From the NCBI GenBank assembly GCA_036345935.2, contig JADWOT020000010.1, positions 9,282,455 through 9,346,454 on the forward strand: a stretch of 64,000 nt of DNA. Direction: 5' to 3'. The translations under genes and the position numbers were made by a program. Below are positions 1 through 11,280 of this stretch, piece after piece. Below the pieces are notes generated by a model. That model had not been told where the DNA came from. It ran no database searches and worked only from the letters and a program-made list of their open reading frames with translations. Position 1 is the stretch's first letter. Every line of letters begins with the position of its first letter. The DNA comes from Taenia hydatigena. Its lineage: Eukaryota; Platyhelminthes; Cestoda; Cyclophyllidea; Taeniidae.

Positions 1-2317
1 TTTGTATTCTTAATATCAGGTTCCGACCTCAAACTTAGAGGAAGTAGGTTCAAAATATGGGGAAATGTAAGTGAAAATATTCCGATGCATTTTACTGGTT
101 TCAAAGGTGATTGTTTTTGAAAATTGTTTTCTATTTTCCAACCGCTTTGCTCAGGAAATGTTTTTGTTTACCCATCGATTGTTAACTTTTTACATTCCTC
201 TACGAACAACGCAGTTAAAATGGGTTGATGGATATTTTAACTTGTTGAAGTTCAAACGTACTCATTAAATATTGGAAGTCATTCTCCCTCCAACTTACAG
301 TTTTACCATTGCGAACTGTTGGTAATATTTAATTTTTTTTCTGGTAGTCAACTCAAACTAGCCTGTTTTCCTTTGTTAGGGGAATGGCGGGAGACGAGGA
401 CAATTATCAAACGGTACTTGTTTTGAACATTTCGATCATGTCAGGCAGCTTAATTAGCAGGCTGAAATTGGGAGTTATTTCATGAGATTAAAAGAATTGT
501 TCTTATTTTATCCGAAATCATGCCATTATTTTCCAACATCTTGTAATTTAAATGTATGCTTAATATGCTGACACGAAGGAACAACAGCATAGTATTAGAG
601 GCATAATACCACTCAGTTTTCTACAATATCTGCCAGTTTAGCCTTAAAAATCCTCCAATAGATGGCTAAATATGTAGTAGAACTGTGAAGACGTCATCCC
701 TCTCGCCTTATCTTTATCTGAATGGAGGATTGGTCCGTGTATTGGTGCTGCTCTGCAATGACTCGGTGCGACTTGCATAAACGTGTAAAATGTGGCTGCG
801 CACGATGCACTGCGTAATACAAATTGACGTCAATCCATCCACACGGTGCTCGTGATTTGTGCTATTTTTCCTCATTGTGAACCTTAAAATGGGAGATGTT
901 GGCGAGGTCCCATGTGGCACTGTCTTGTCTGTTTTGCCAAATGAAATGAAGATTTTTTCTTTTCTCGATAGATCACGCAAAGATGGTTAGTGTCGAAGGA
1001 AACCCTAATGTTCCTTAGATGTGCATAATTGCGTCACTATTGTCAAGTTAATTTCGGGTTGAGAGCCATCATTAATGTTTGGCGTGATCGGTGAGGAAAT
1101 TCAGTAACACCTGCATCACCTCGGTAGCGTATGGCCACTAAAGGAAACGGACTGGTTTTGGATTACCTGATGATGTGATTTTTGTGTTGCATCAGTAATC
1201 AGACAAGCTACTTACTAACTTACTCCACACCATTAGAACGCGGATGATTTGAACCTCAGGGGAAAGCATTTGCGTATGGTAGATCGCAGAGCGTTGTGTA
1301 ATAGCCTCTTCTTCTCTTTTTTAGCCCACTGACTTCTCCGAGTAAGTCCAGTGTTTCCGTATTCCTGTGTTTCCTAAATTTGCTCATCAAATATGCAGCA
1401 TGGTGCGATTCGATTAATGCTTGCTACGAAGGCTAATAAGTTTATTTCCGAAGTTTCCACCGTCACTTCGGGTTTCGTTAGAGCTTAAGCATTTCCCGTT
1501 TAACTGACAGATGCTACTAAAAAACTTCCATTATGTCACGCCCTGGTTTTAAATATAGCGTTTGCTCTTTTATCTACGTAAGGTTAGTAGTATGCCTTGG
1601 TTTAAAAGTGCCGATTTTCCAAGTACCATATGGTTACCTTTCCTTGATCAGCTGCTGTGATGGAAGGAAAGCGTTGTTAGTCTCCAAGACCTTTCCAGAG
1701 GGATTGAGTAAGACATTAATGAAGGAACTTGCGCATTGAGGTAATCACCTACGAGCCAATGAATGATGTGGTTGGGCTTGAGAATAGTTCCTTTGCTTCC
1801 TCTGTCGATTTCTTCGAGTGCATCTTGTTCATTCCGCTCATTCGCATCTATAAACACAACGTGGTTTTTGCAAAAGAAGAAGTAGCGTTCTTTTTTAATC
1901 CTTTTAGCCATCCGTTTGATAGTGTCGATCTCTCGAAGCGGCCAAGTTTTTGTGTAGGTTATAAAATTCCCTAATAATTCGTAAAATCCACATGACTTGT
2001 ATACATTGGTCTAGTTAGTCCTTACTTCCTGGCTTACTAGTCCAGTCAGCTTGTAGTTATAGTTATGCCCAGCATAAGTTACCACGATCTTCTCGTCAGG
2101 CACGTGAATATGGTTTGTTCGTAGTGTTTAAACCTTGAATGTCCATTTCAGAACAATCCAACGCCTCCAGTGGACGAGTAAGCTTTTTGTAGCGCTTGTT
2201 TCTAAAGTTCAGTTAGGGCTTCAATACTCCTCAAAATGCATTAATTTTTAGGCATTTCCTACCAATAATAACTTGACATTGCTTTTGAGGAAAAACAATT
2301 CTTTTGCTGTTTTTCAG
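1..2317. other. Left edge, presumed 5' part of the SH3 gene, exons unresolved
   Basis: I cannot fix a gene model here. Two exon-like stretches on the + strand have plausible signals. One is 1511-1577 (acceptor ending ...ctgacag, donor gtaagg), which is open in one frame and ends in phase 2, the phase needed by the exon at 2318. The other is 1624-1707 (acceptor ...ttccaag, donor gtaaga), phase 1 at both ends, reading PYGYLSLISCCDGRKALLVS and on. The two cannot join each other in frame. The ORFs at 71-268 and 714-980 have no supporting splice signals. The rest looks like AT-rich intron or intergenic sequence. Confidence 0.3.
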
Positions 2318-2320
2318 CAG
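2315..2320 (+). other. CAGCAG tandem (NAGNAG) splice acceptor
   Basis: The pyrimidine tract before the exon at 2318 ends in CAGCAG. Either AG leaves the downstream frame unchanged, and the two choices differ by one residue. The exon ends at 2414 in phase 0, matching the start at 2683, but its donor (gtagga) is weak. Assigned from sequence only. Confidence 0.4.
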
Positions 2321-5300
2321 TAATTATGATACACCGTTGGAAAAACAAACAAGCGGCAGTTCTGATACGACATCAAGTCATCTAGAAAAGTCGGCCGAGG
2401 AGTTCAACATTCATGTAGGAGGCAGAATCTTTTAATAACTCTGTCTAAGTTAAAGTGAAAATAACTTCTTAACCAAGTTGATGACATTCCTTACAAACTG
2501 CGACTGAGATTTTGTCTTTAGCCACATTTTTGGAATAGCAAGTTATTTTTAATTAAGTGTTAACAGCATGCACATGCTGAGATTTCTGGACTCAGGAACA
2601 GCGTTTTTAAGTGATCATTTTAAATGTAAATATCCTTGCATGCCATTTTGATGATTGCGTAAATATCGCGCTTGAGCTTCAGGAGACATGCTACTTCATG
2701 GAAAGTAGGCCACTAAGGCACTGCGGCCTTGTAAGCGACGAATGTGTTCGCTCCCATGAGACATTCCTGACTCAGACCTCGCCGGTGTGTGATTTTTTGC
2801 AGTCTCTGTCGATATCCTCCTCAGAAATGGATAGATCAGAATCAGGCAATGCACCTCGAATTCAGACGCCCTCAGAACACGAAACGTCGCCAATGCTCTG
2901 CCGAGACCCTAAACAAGATGCCTTGCTTAATGAGTTAAACCGGCGCATCCTCAAGTCGAGATCGTTCTCCGATGTAAGTCAGTCATAGTGGGAAGAACAT
3001 AGTAGCTTCAATGCATACAACGGTTTTGTACACGGTCATTTATAAGACAAATTTGTGACTGTTCATGCACACTACCAATGCTCAAAGCACTTGACACATT
3101 GTAGACTCGTTAAATGGACAGGCCCATTTCGCCTCAAAAACGTATGCTCGAGTAAAGTGGCTTTACTTTGTTAATCTCAGACACTAAGTGAGAGTGTGAT
3201 GTACCTACGTCTTCATGCAAGTTCCTTACTGTGACTCAAGAGTTCAGGATAAGCAACTTGTCTCTCCAATGAAAGATCATCAGGACTGGCGCATTTCGCA
3301 CTTAGCAATGTTCGAGTCAAGCGAGTCTGCTAGAAAATAAAGGTCATTAAGTGTGCCCACATATGGTCGCCCATTTCGCCTCCGTTACCTCCTCACCCAA
3401 GTGGCACCCAATAGTAATTACCACTTTTGGTCGTTGTACAATTTGGGCATCCCTTTTAGGATACTACAGTGCCTAGGGCAGCGCGGTAAGTCTCTAACGA
3501 TTGCCTAGACAACCCTAAATTTTGCGTTTAGTTAATGTTTTCTAACGTCTCTATTGTCCTATTCAGTCCAAAAGAAGTCGCTTCAAACCCGGTGACCAAA
3601 AAATTTTCTATGGTAAGCAATGAATTCCCTTTGTTTAAGCTTTGTTAAATCAACTTCACCTCATTAACTTTATAGTTGATTCTGTCCGATGCTTTATTGT
3701 CACATCCCAAATCCTATCCTAAGTCTTAATGAGTCACAGTGGCATGGTAGATTGTACTTCATACAAGAGCAAAGAATGGTTGGGAGGCCATTAGCGTTGC
3801 TCGTGGAAGTACAAACATCAAAGGAAACCTAATTACAGCCACAAACCACCGCATGGTAATCACGAAAGGCAGTTAAAAATCCACCTGTTTCAAGGGCGAA
3901 AGTGAGTGACAGTCTGACTGTCTTTATTTGGATTTTGACCTCAGGACTCCGCACTCCGTGGAACAAAGCCGTGAGTCTTGAAAGCTAACCTGGAAAGCCC
4001 TAATATTTGCGTTCACCTAAAGTATCACAAGTTCTCCAGTGCGTCTTACTTCCCAAAGTGATAATAACATCGACATTGTTTATTTTCAGTTCAACAATGC
4101 CTTCACCACAAGTGCCTCTCAAAAATTTCTCCAATGTAAGTCGCTAAAGAGTGCCTTTGTTAAAATTTTCAAGTTAAATTTTACCTTGGCGACACTTTTA
4201 TTGAAAGCGTGTAGATTGTTGGCACCCAATTCGTGATAAGCCACTTCAACGGGGCGGATCATGCTATTCACAAGTGTAGGGAAGGGATGGGAGGACAGCA
4301 GCATGTCTTGAAGGCCGTGTTTTACATACACAAATAATTAAACCCACAAACTACAGCATCGTCGTGCCAACGGGCAAGTGAAAATGCGGCAAAACCCTGG
4401 CAAACTATTTGGTTATATTGTCGAAAAATAGTAGATGGAAACGATCTGACCGCCTTCATTTAAACATTTATTCCAGGACAAGCCAAGGCTTGGAGAAAGG
4501 TCGTAAGTTCTGAGCAATAACCATGTTTCGCGTTCAGTTAATACTGCAGAAGTCTCCAAGCGCGTTTTAAAGTGATGAAAAAGTCAGTATTGCTTACTTT
4601 CAGCTTTGAAGTTGTAGCACCAGAAGTGCCTCCCAAAAATTCCTCCAACGTAAGTTGCTGAAGAGTGCCTTTATTAAAATTTTCAAGTTAAATTTTACCT
4701 TGGCGACACTTTTATTGAAAGCGTGTAGATTGTTGGCACCCAATTCGTGATAAGCCACTTCAACGGGGCGGATCATGCTATTTACAAGTGTAGGGAAGGG
4801 GTGAGAGGACAGTAGCATGTCTCGAAGGCCGTGTTTTACATACACAGCTAATGAAACTCACAAACCACAGCATCATCGTGCCAACGGGCAAGTGAAAATG
4901 CGGCAAAACCCTGGCAAACTACTTGGTTATATTGTCGAAAGATAGTAGACGGAAACGGTCTGACCGCCTTCATTTAAACATTTATTCCAGGACAAGCAAA
5001 GGCTCGGAGAAAGGTCGTAAGTTCTGAACAATAACCATGTTTCGCGTTCAGTTAATACTGCAGAAGTCTTCAAGCGCGTTTTAAAGTGATAAAAAAGTCA
5101 GTATTGCTTACTTTCAGCTCTGAAGTGGTAGCACCACCAGTGCCCCCCAAAAATTTTGCGATGGTAAGTTGTGGAATGTTCCAGTGGCTCTGACTAAAAT
5201 TGCACGAAATGTTGGCACTATTCGGTGCTCGGCTGTCACGTCTCAGGTCCTTGACCAAGTCTCGATGATCCACCGTGGTATGACAGATCGTGCCATTTAC

Positions 5301-6558
5301 AGGCATACAGAAGGTCCGGGAGGGCTTAGCATGTCCTGAATGTCGTGCTATTGAGAGACAGTGTAAACACTGAAAGGAACCTAAGTACACGCATTGTACA
5401 ATTCAAAATCAATCAAAATTTCACATTGCTACTTGTTGCGACAATGGATAGGCGAATAATGAGATGATATTTTTGCGTTAAGTTTAACCATTTTGTCACA
5501 CGGTGGTAGATTGTTACAGTCTAGCCGTTTACATTTGAATGTCTACTTCAGGTTCCCCCACCGGCTGCTGCAATGCCGTGAGTCTTGAGCAGCAACATGG
5601 GAACTCCTACATTTCGCTCCCATCTAATGCTTCATAGAACCTCAAATGCATCTTATCTCATAAAGTGAAATGCTGTCGGCTTTATTATTTTAGCTTGCGT
5701 GTGCCTACACCCACCTTGCGACCCAAAAGGATCCCCGAAGTAAATTTTAAGCTTCTTTGTTGTGCTGTCCAAATTGAGTTTCCTTATTGTCACCATAAGT
5801 CTGTTTTGTATCAAAAAACGCTTGATGGTTTCCAAACTTTGTGCACAGACTTTAATTTCCAGAAGTGTTAGTCGTTATCGCTCTATGACGTATCACTTTT
5901 GGCCACTAAGCGCAATCTAAGACTTTACAATTGTCTATTTTTTTTGCAACTTTGCTAGCAGATATATTCAAATAAACGAATATTATGGCTGATGATCGAG
6001 AACATTCCGATGGCGCAGGAAAAACAGTCACGGTTTTTTAAGGTTGGCACATTTTTTTCTCTACGACTCATCGTTGTTTAGTCTCGTGGTAAAGTATTTG
6101 ACGTGTTCTTGTCCTATGACAGAATAATGACATCGTGCGGTGGCTTGATTTCGATGCGAAATATCTGGAAAGCAATCCTCCTCCCTTGCCCGAAAATGCA
6201 TATCTTGAATGTGAAACGTGGCCGGGCGAATTCGTGGTTGTACCCAGTGAGTATGCGCGCCTCATCACTTCCTCACTTGAGCTTTCCAACCTACTGCAGT
6301 GCAGACCACGAGCTCAGGTCACTGAAAACTTCGTCGGCGCTAATGATGATGATCTCTCCGTTACGGTGAGTTCTAGCACTGGAATTCACATTTCCCTCAT
6401 TACATCCAACGACATTGAATTGACGTTCTCTATTTCAGGCAGGTGAAGTGATATACCTCCTGTCTGAATGCAACAACACCCACTTTATGGCAATGAACAA
6501 GAACTTCGTACGTGGGAAGGTGCCAAAGAGAGTACTCAGTGTTCTCCTTGCACCCTGA
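2318..6558 (+). CDS. SH3-domain protein gene with proline-rich micro-exon array (5' end missing)
   Basis: Exons by GT-AG and phase: 2318-2414, 2683-2973, 3460-3485, 3567-3612, 3945-3970, 4090-4135, 4477-4502, 4604-4649, 4991-5016, 5118-5163, 5552-5577, 5694-5739, 6123-6365 and 6439-6558 (TGA at 6556). All twelve junctions from 2973 on keep one frame. The coding part gives about 369 residues: 129 Ser/Thr-rich, five 24-aa micro-exon repeats, 81 residues rich in acidic and Pro residues, and a C-terminal SH3-like fold that spans the last two exons (DDDLSVTAGEVIYLL, then KNFVRGKVPKRVLSVL). The usual ALYDY motif and the WW pair are replaced, so ligand binding may be altered. KQDALLNELNRR near codon 110 of this model is WH2-like at best. 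Probably a cytoskeletal or signalling adaptor (inference). Candidate poly(A) signal AATAAA at 6820-6825. The precise family is not recognised. Confidence 0.75.
3460..5739 (+). repeat. Alternating 26-nt / 46-nt micro-exon array, five B-A pairs
   Basis: Five B exons of exactly 26 nt (3460, 3945, 4477, 4991, 5552) alternate with five A exons of exactly 46 nt (3567, 4090, 4604, 5118, 5694). B runs from phase 0 to phase 2 and A from phase 2 to phase 0, so each B+A pair adds 72 nt, or 24 residues. B to A introns are short (81, 119, 101, 101, 116 nt); A to B introns are longer (332, 341, 341, 388 nt). Repeat peptides include DKPRLGERS then FEVVAPEVPPKNSSN, and DKQRLGERS then SEVVAPPVPPKNFAM. Pairs 2, 3 and 4 carry PxxPxK (PQVPLK, PEVPPK, PPVPPK), the class II SH3-ligand pattern. 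Every exon has an AG acceptor and a gtaag or gtgag donor, except the last donor (gtaaat). Confidence 0.85.
4090..5117 (+). repeat. Recent 514-bp tandem duplication inside the micro-exon array
   Basis: 4090-4603 and 4604-5117 are consecutive 514-bp units, nearly identical across both introns and the B exon. A exons 2, 3 and 4 start exactly 514 nt apart, and the long introns are both 341 nt. The close similarity seems to begin and end inside the A exons: the 3' half of A2 matches A3, while the 5' half of A3 matches A4. This points to unequal exchange within the repeat. It is the youngest expansion of the array. Confidence 0.85.
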
Positions 6559-7145
6559 CTCCCTCTCACAAAACCCACTTCAACTTCAAGCACAATCCTC
6601 TCCCTGTGTGATTTTTAAAGGAGATGTTTTTGAAACATTCTTTTGAACAGCTAGCCATTTGTTTGTAGTAAGCTTCCAACTCATCTTAAAACGGTCTGGT
6701 TTTAACACCACTTTTTTTCTGCCCATGAAATGAAGCCAACAGTGCAAACGCTTAAAAACCAAGAGCAAAAAACCCAATAGCTATGATTTTTATCTTGTTT
6801 ACATCGCATGTTCCACCAAAATAAATGTTTCGAATGCCTCTACGACAGCTCGAGTTTTTTACCTTTTTTATTAGTGACTATTTCTATGTTCATCACTCTC
6901 ATCACTCACACGTCATTTCGAAGATGTCTGGCAGACCTCAGAGAGCCGACGGTCTTGTTCGAGTTACCCGAATGCATGATTTTTGTGGGCATATTTTACA
7001 AGATACCTTTTGCACTGTTTCACAGGGAGTTGATTTGCCTTATCTGTGCATACTTGGAGGAATTATGACGTACATTACGAGCATGTATGTGGATTTACAA
7101 GTCCTTAGTTGGTTTGAATCGTTTCAAGGTTGGATGATGACGTGA
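6465..7145 (+). repeat. SH3 terminal exon plus 3' flank, source copy of a dispersed segment
   Basis: From the middle of the last SH3 exon through the 3' UTR and on to about 7,140, this sequence reappears at 21,220-21,945 (+) and in part at 29,455-29,760 (-). The distal 7,050-7,140 piece, reading TYITSMYVDLQVLSWFESFQ, has relatives at about 21,590-21,680, 21,850-21,945 and 39,010-39,110. The ORF at 6825-7145 may be chance, but this short stretch is open in all four relatives. Confidence 0.6.
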
Positions 7146-8800
7146 TCGCAGTTGTCACACTTCTCATAACTTTCTCTACCCACTTCTTATCTCGAGTTGT
7201 GGTAAAGTGGGCTTGCATGTCATAGAGTGCGCGTGTTTTCTCAAGCGGTTGCCGCCTAGTGAGGCAATGTGTAATTCCTCTAAATTTAATGTCAAGTAGA
7301 GCGGGGTTAGCCTTGAGAGGCTATTAATATCCCTTTTGAAAAGAAATATCGGTGAATAGTTTACAGAAGTGCGAAGTTTAGAAACGAAGGGAAGATCTAC
7401 CCAAGTTAACTGGTAATTCGTTGTTCTACGGGAATGCGTGTCCATTCTGTTTAAGGCTTTCTTCCTTGTACCGTCATATTATGAGGCTTTGGATGCGATA
7501 CTGAGTGTAGCTTACCTGCTACATCTGCATGGAATGAAATCGAGCATTTCATGCCTCTGCAATGCGACATGGTCTTCCATCTAAGGTAACAGACTTTACA
7601 CCCTTCTGTACGAAACCAGATAGCAATATCTTTTAGGATTTGTGGATTTTTACGTCTTTAGGAAAGACTCAAAGTGTTGCATTTCTGAAAATCTAGATTT
7701 AGATTTCGTGTATGTAATTTTCGTTGTATAATTATGGTTTAACACTTCGACGCTCAGCAGTCCTGCTTGACAGCATCCAAAGAAGGCACTATGGCAGGGA
7801 TCCATCGCCAAAGCACAGAAGTTTTGAGAGGATAAAAGTGCTGCTCTGATAGCTATACAGTTTGTCATGCAAAAAGCTACTGAAAATAATGATACCGAAT
7901 AATGACATGAAACAGTTACGTACGAGAGAAAATTAGCTAACAATACTCCGCGCCCATGTATTTAACCATCCATTTTGACCATCACTAACTAGTTGGCGAT
8001 GCATTCTGCCTCTGAGACGAAACTTAGCACCCCGATACTGCACCTTAATGTTTCACAAACTCTGACCTCTAAAATGCAATGACGGGTTGGGCTCTCTACG
8101 CACAATTGATGTGCAATGGTCTATTGTTAGGTTCACAAAAAACAAATTCAAAGTAGGATGTATTCAACAGCAGCAGTTTTAACTGTCACTCCAAGTTTAG
8201 GCATTAAAAAATAAATTTGTTTTGCTGATTTTTGATTAGCGCTTGTGCGAAATACAATCTAAATTTGAATAATTATTAACACTCACATTCGGTATCTGCA
8301 ACACTGATTGTACAGCAACTGATGGAAGTGGAACAAGTGATGCTTTGACTGTGAAGTCAATGGCACCTCAGCACTACGTAGGCTGTGGGATGGCCGAATA
8401 AACGCGGGTCCGAGCGCGTCGAATCACCCCGTCCTATCTGCTACTAGCGGACGGTAAAGGCTGCACCAATTGAAATATGCGAATTTTTCTATCGAACTCA
8501 ATCTGGACAATACTTAAATAGCTCTAAGTGTGTAAGATTTGTTGAATGCTCAATAAGGTGATATTGAGAAATAGAGTTATTTGCAGGAGATTAGACATTA
8601 CTCCTTGCTCGTACACAAAATATACACAAAGCTGCCTGCCTTAAACAATAGAAATCTTTGCGAAAATTGGAAAAGAATGGATAGAAAGGCAAGAGTTTAA
8701 TTGAAAAAAGTATTTGTCTTCAGACTTCTTGCTAAAGTTGTCGCTTCTTAGACATGAGGTGAACAAAACATACTCGAAATATCCATCCTGAACAGTGGAA
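7146..8800. repeat. Diverged repeat relics, no gene seen
   Basis: 7,480-7,560 resembles the distal T block (32,365-32,520, same strand). 7,940-8,100 resembles the T block as it runs on the + strand at 15,340-15,520, so the relic is internally inverted. A GC-rich patch at 8,380-8,470 is discussed as a finding. The remainder is AT-rich with no supported coding sequence. Confidence 0.45.
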
Positions 8801-10740
8801 CTAGGCGCGCTGATTGGTTAGATGCTGGATGCAACGAGTGGTCAGAAAAGAGGGAAATTCTGCTTCTGATCAACTGTCAGCGTAGTTAATGTGAGCTGTA
8901 ACGGAGATAACAGCGGCTGCTTCTAGATCCAAGGCAAGATCAACCTCCACTCTCTGCATTTTGTGTGCGCTCAATTACCAACAACCTAATCCTATTAAAT
9001 GCCAGTTTGGAAGTCACAAAACATTCAATTCGATAGTGTAGAGCCATTGCATTCTAAATGCGTGTTTCAATACTTCTTGCACAGTCATCACAAATCACAT
9101 TTGTTTTGGCAGCCCGCATTCTCATCTTGTTGAAAAGCAATGACTAAAAATAAATTTTCCTATGTTTTGCTAGCCTGTTGAAAATAAAAGTACACGAGAA
9201 GGTGGTGTGCGAATGTGTAGGGTTATATGTGATCCAAAACGATTTTTACTGAAGAAGCAGAGGTGTGTATCAAGAGGAAAGGAAAAAAAAGCTTTGAATT
9301 CTTTGTTAGCGCTACAAAAGTTTATTAAGTAAATGGATTAGCAATTGGCAAGTTGAGTTGGCTAGTGGTCAGGCTCTAATGAAATCCAGATGGTGGACAA
9401 AGTTGCTTTATCGCTCGCGGTGACTTGAACCCGAATCTCGATCCATCTACTCAGCCATCACTGTTGCTCACCCTACAAGAGAGATTAACTTCTCGGACAT
9501 CTAATCGAATGCAGAATTCCACATTCTGCCTGACAGTCTATGTTCACATTTTATGAGGGCCACATGCATGCGGGGTAGTTTTGTGACAAAGGGAGGCAAA
9601 ATGCATTTTAGTGAATATAAGCGAGAGCAGTGCTGTTATGCATAGGCCTCTTGGAGACTTCGCCACCCAACGACTGCCTGAAGAGGAAGTTCACACATCT
9701 CTGCGAGAACGCGACAAGAAGTTTAGAAATTGACATAAAATGTCTGCAGTCCCAGTGTGTACCTCTGTTTAACAAATTTGCTAAGACTGGCATTTGAAAT
9801 AAAATGTGGTCGCTCGGGAAGTACAATTCTCTCATTCGAAATAAAAATAACTTAGCATAAATTTGTCAGATACCCTTAGCTGTTTGCTCTACCATTATGA
9901 ATGGCAACGCACACAATGATTTGGGAATTTCATTTCAGAATTCGATTAATGCGCCCGTATCACTATCCAACATTCCCAATTCCTATTTGCTAATCTGCTA
10001 ATTACAATCAAACAAACAGACGAGTTTTGTGTTTCACTTGCCGATATCACCTCCTCACTTCTTTGCACAGATTTGCTGCAACCTAGTCACATCTTCAGTT
10101 TGTCCAAAGCGAATATGCGTACTTCTTAATGCTTGAATTTTCACTGCATTTTGACTGGCTGGCTTCGCTAAAACTAAACAGTGATGTGTTCAAACGACTT
10201 CACCTCTCTACCATTCATGCACTGTCTGGTAGCCACAGTCACCGCTGAGTCCTGTGATATCTCAGCGGCTACTTTAGAATCGCTTCTCTACTTCCATAAG
10301 AGAGTAGGAATTCCATAGCAGGCAAATCCGTTTGTGAGGTAGAAAGCAGCTCTAATTCTTAGTGTATCACGTCACAGACACTTTACAAAACGAATCTGTA
10401 GAATGAACAGCAACAGAAAAATCTTTTATTTCTGTTGAGCAGCCATACATGAGCAGATTTTCTTTTAAGCCTGTTATTAAAATAGACGCAAACAAAATGA
10501 AGCTCCTAACCACGGCATACCCAATGGAGTTTTGCTGTTTCATATTACTTGTAAAGTCCTAGGTCGCTTCATTATCCCGCATCTTATACTGCGGCTAATG
10601 GATCAGCCATGCGCTGTTAGCCAAGATTTTGATAATTTGCGCAGGTGCTAAGAAATGACCTCAGCGCACTTTGACCGATTTGTCGTCTAAGTCATAAAAC
10701 GATGAAGAGGGCAGTGCTCTGGCGCCATGCATAGCTTCAT
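8800..10740 (+). repeat. IR-W-X-Y repeat, copy 1
   Basis: The order is inverted-repeat arm (8,800-8,960), block W (8,960-9,900), block X (about 10,040-10,400) and block Y (10,560-10,740). The same order holds at 19,330-23,290 and 32,640-34,650, all on the same strand. It breaks off at 10,740 against block S. Matching landmarks are the motif tgtagagcc in W, the motif gcactgtctggt in X, and the agcatgcatagcttca-like motif in Y (here catgcatagcttca). No conserved long ORF is seen, and the function is unknown. Confidence 0.6.
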
Positions 10741-11060
10741 TGGACAGCCATGAAAATAGTCAGTCCAAAGTGTCTAGATTGAGCTTCTCGCCAGCTAGTC
10801 AATGGAGAATGTTGCGTTTTTCCAGTTCAACAACGTCTCAGCGCAGTCGCCTTCACATTGGCCAGAGCAAAATAATGCGCCTTTCATTGTGGTCTGTTTG
10901 CCGCCACATTTGCTATGTCAAGCAGCACAGAGAATCATTTCATCCCATTGTTCTTAATTTAAACTTAAGTCTTACCTTCTCCTTCGCGTTCTCAAGTAGC
11001 AATGAGTCGTATATTGCGTTTTGCTTACACCGTGTAAGGGCTAGAATAAGGTTTTGATGA
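10740..11060 (+). repeat. Block S repeat, partner on - strand near 44 kb
   Basis: This stretch matches 44,077-44,400 in the opposite orientation. Translations of both copies share runs such as SQSKVSRLSFS and LTFSF, but stops and frame slips on both strands make coding doubtful. 13,930-14,020 and 43,960-44,060 form a further matching pair that abuts S near 44 kb. Confidence 0.5.
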
Positions 11061-11280
11061 GCTAATGTCACCCGTATGGAAAGCGATGCATCCCATAAAT
11101 GCAGTCACATTTAAACAAGAGAATATTCTTCCTTTTTGCTTAGCTGATAACAACAATAGCTGTCGTGAGCGCCCTTTGCAGAAGTGCAGTTCATAAGTAG
11201 CAGCTTGTCTTCTGGTGGCTCCACACCAAATTATTCATTGCACAACGAATTTAGCTGTATCGCATCACCTCCTACCTGAC
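11061..11280. other. Short unassigned interval
   Basis: I see no gene or clear repeat partner here. Confidence 0.3.

Noticed and set aside
714..980. 88-codon reverse ORF near the left edge
   Set aside because: No domain, no splice context, and length within chance expectation for this composition.
3567..4135. Reading the A micro-exons in phase 0
   Set aside because: Phase 0 gives a stop at the A2-B2 junction and at the start of A3. Phase 2, set by the 26-nt B exons, is open throughout.
4119..4845. Reverse ORFs starting MYVKHGL at 4,331 and 4,845
   Set aside because: Both are the same intron read backwards. They are duplicated only because the 514-bp unit is duplicated.
8380..8470. Naming the GC-rich patch as an rRNA fragment
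   Set aside because: Only loose resemblance from memory. No continuous match long enough to support the call.
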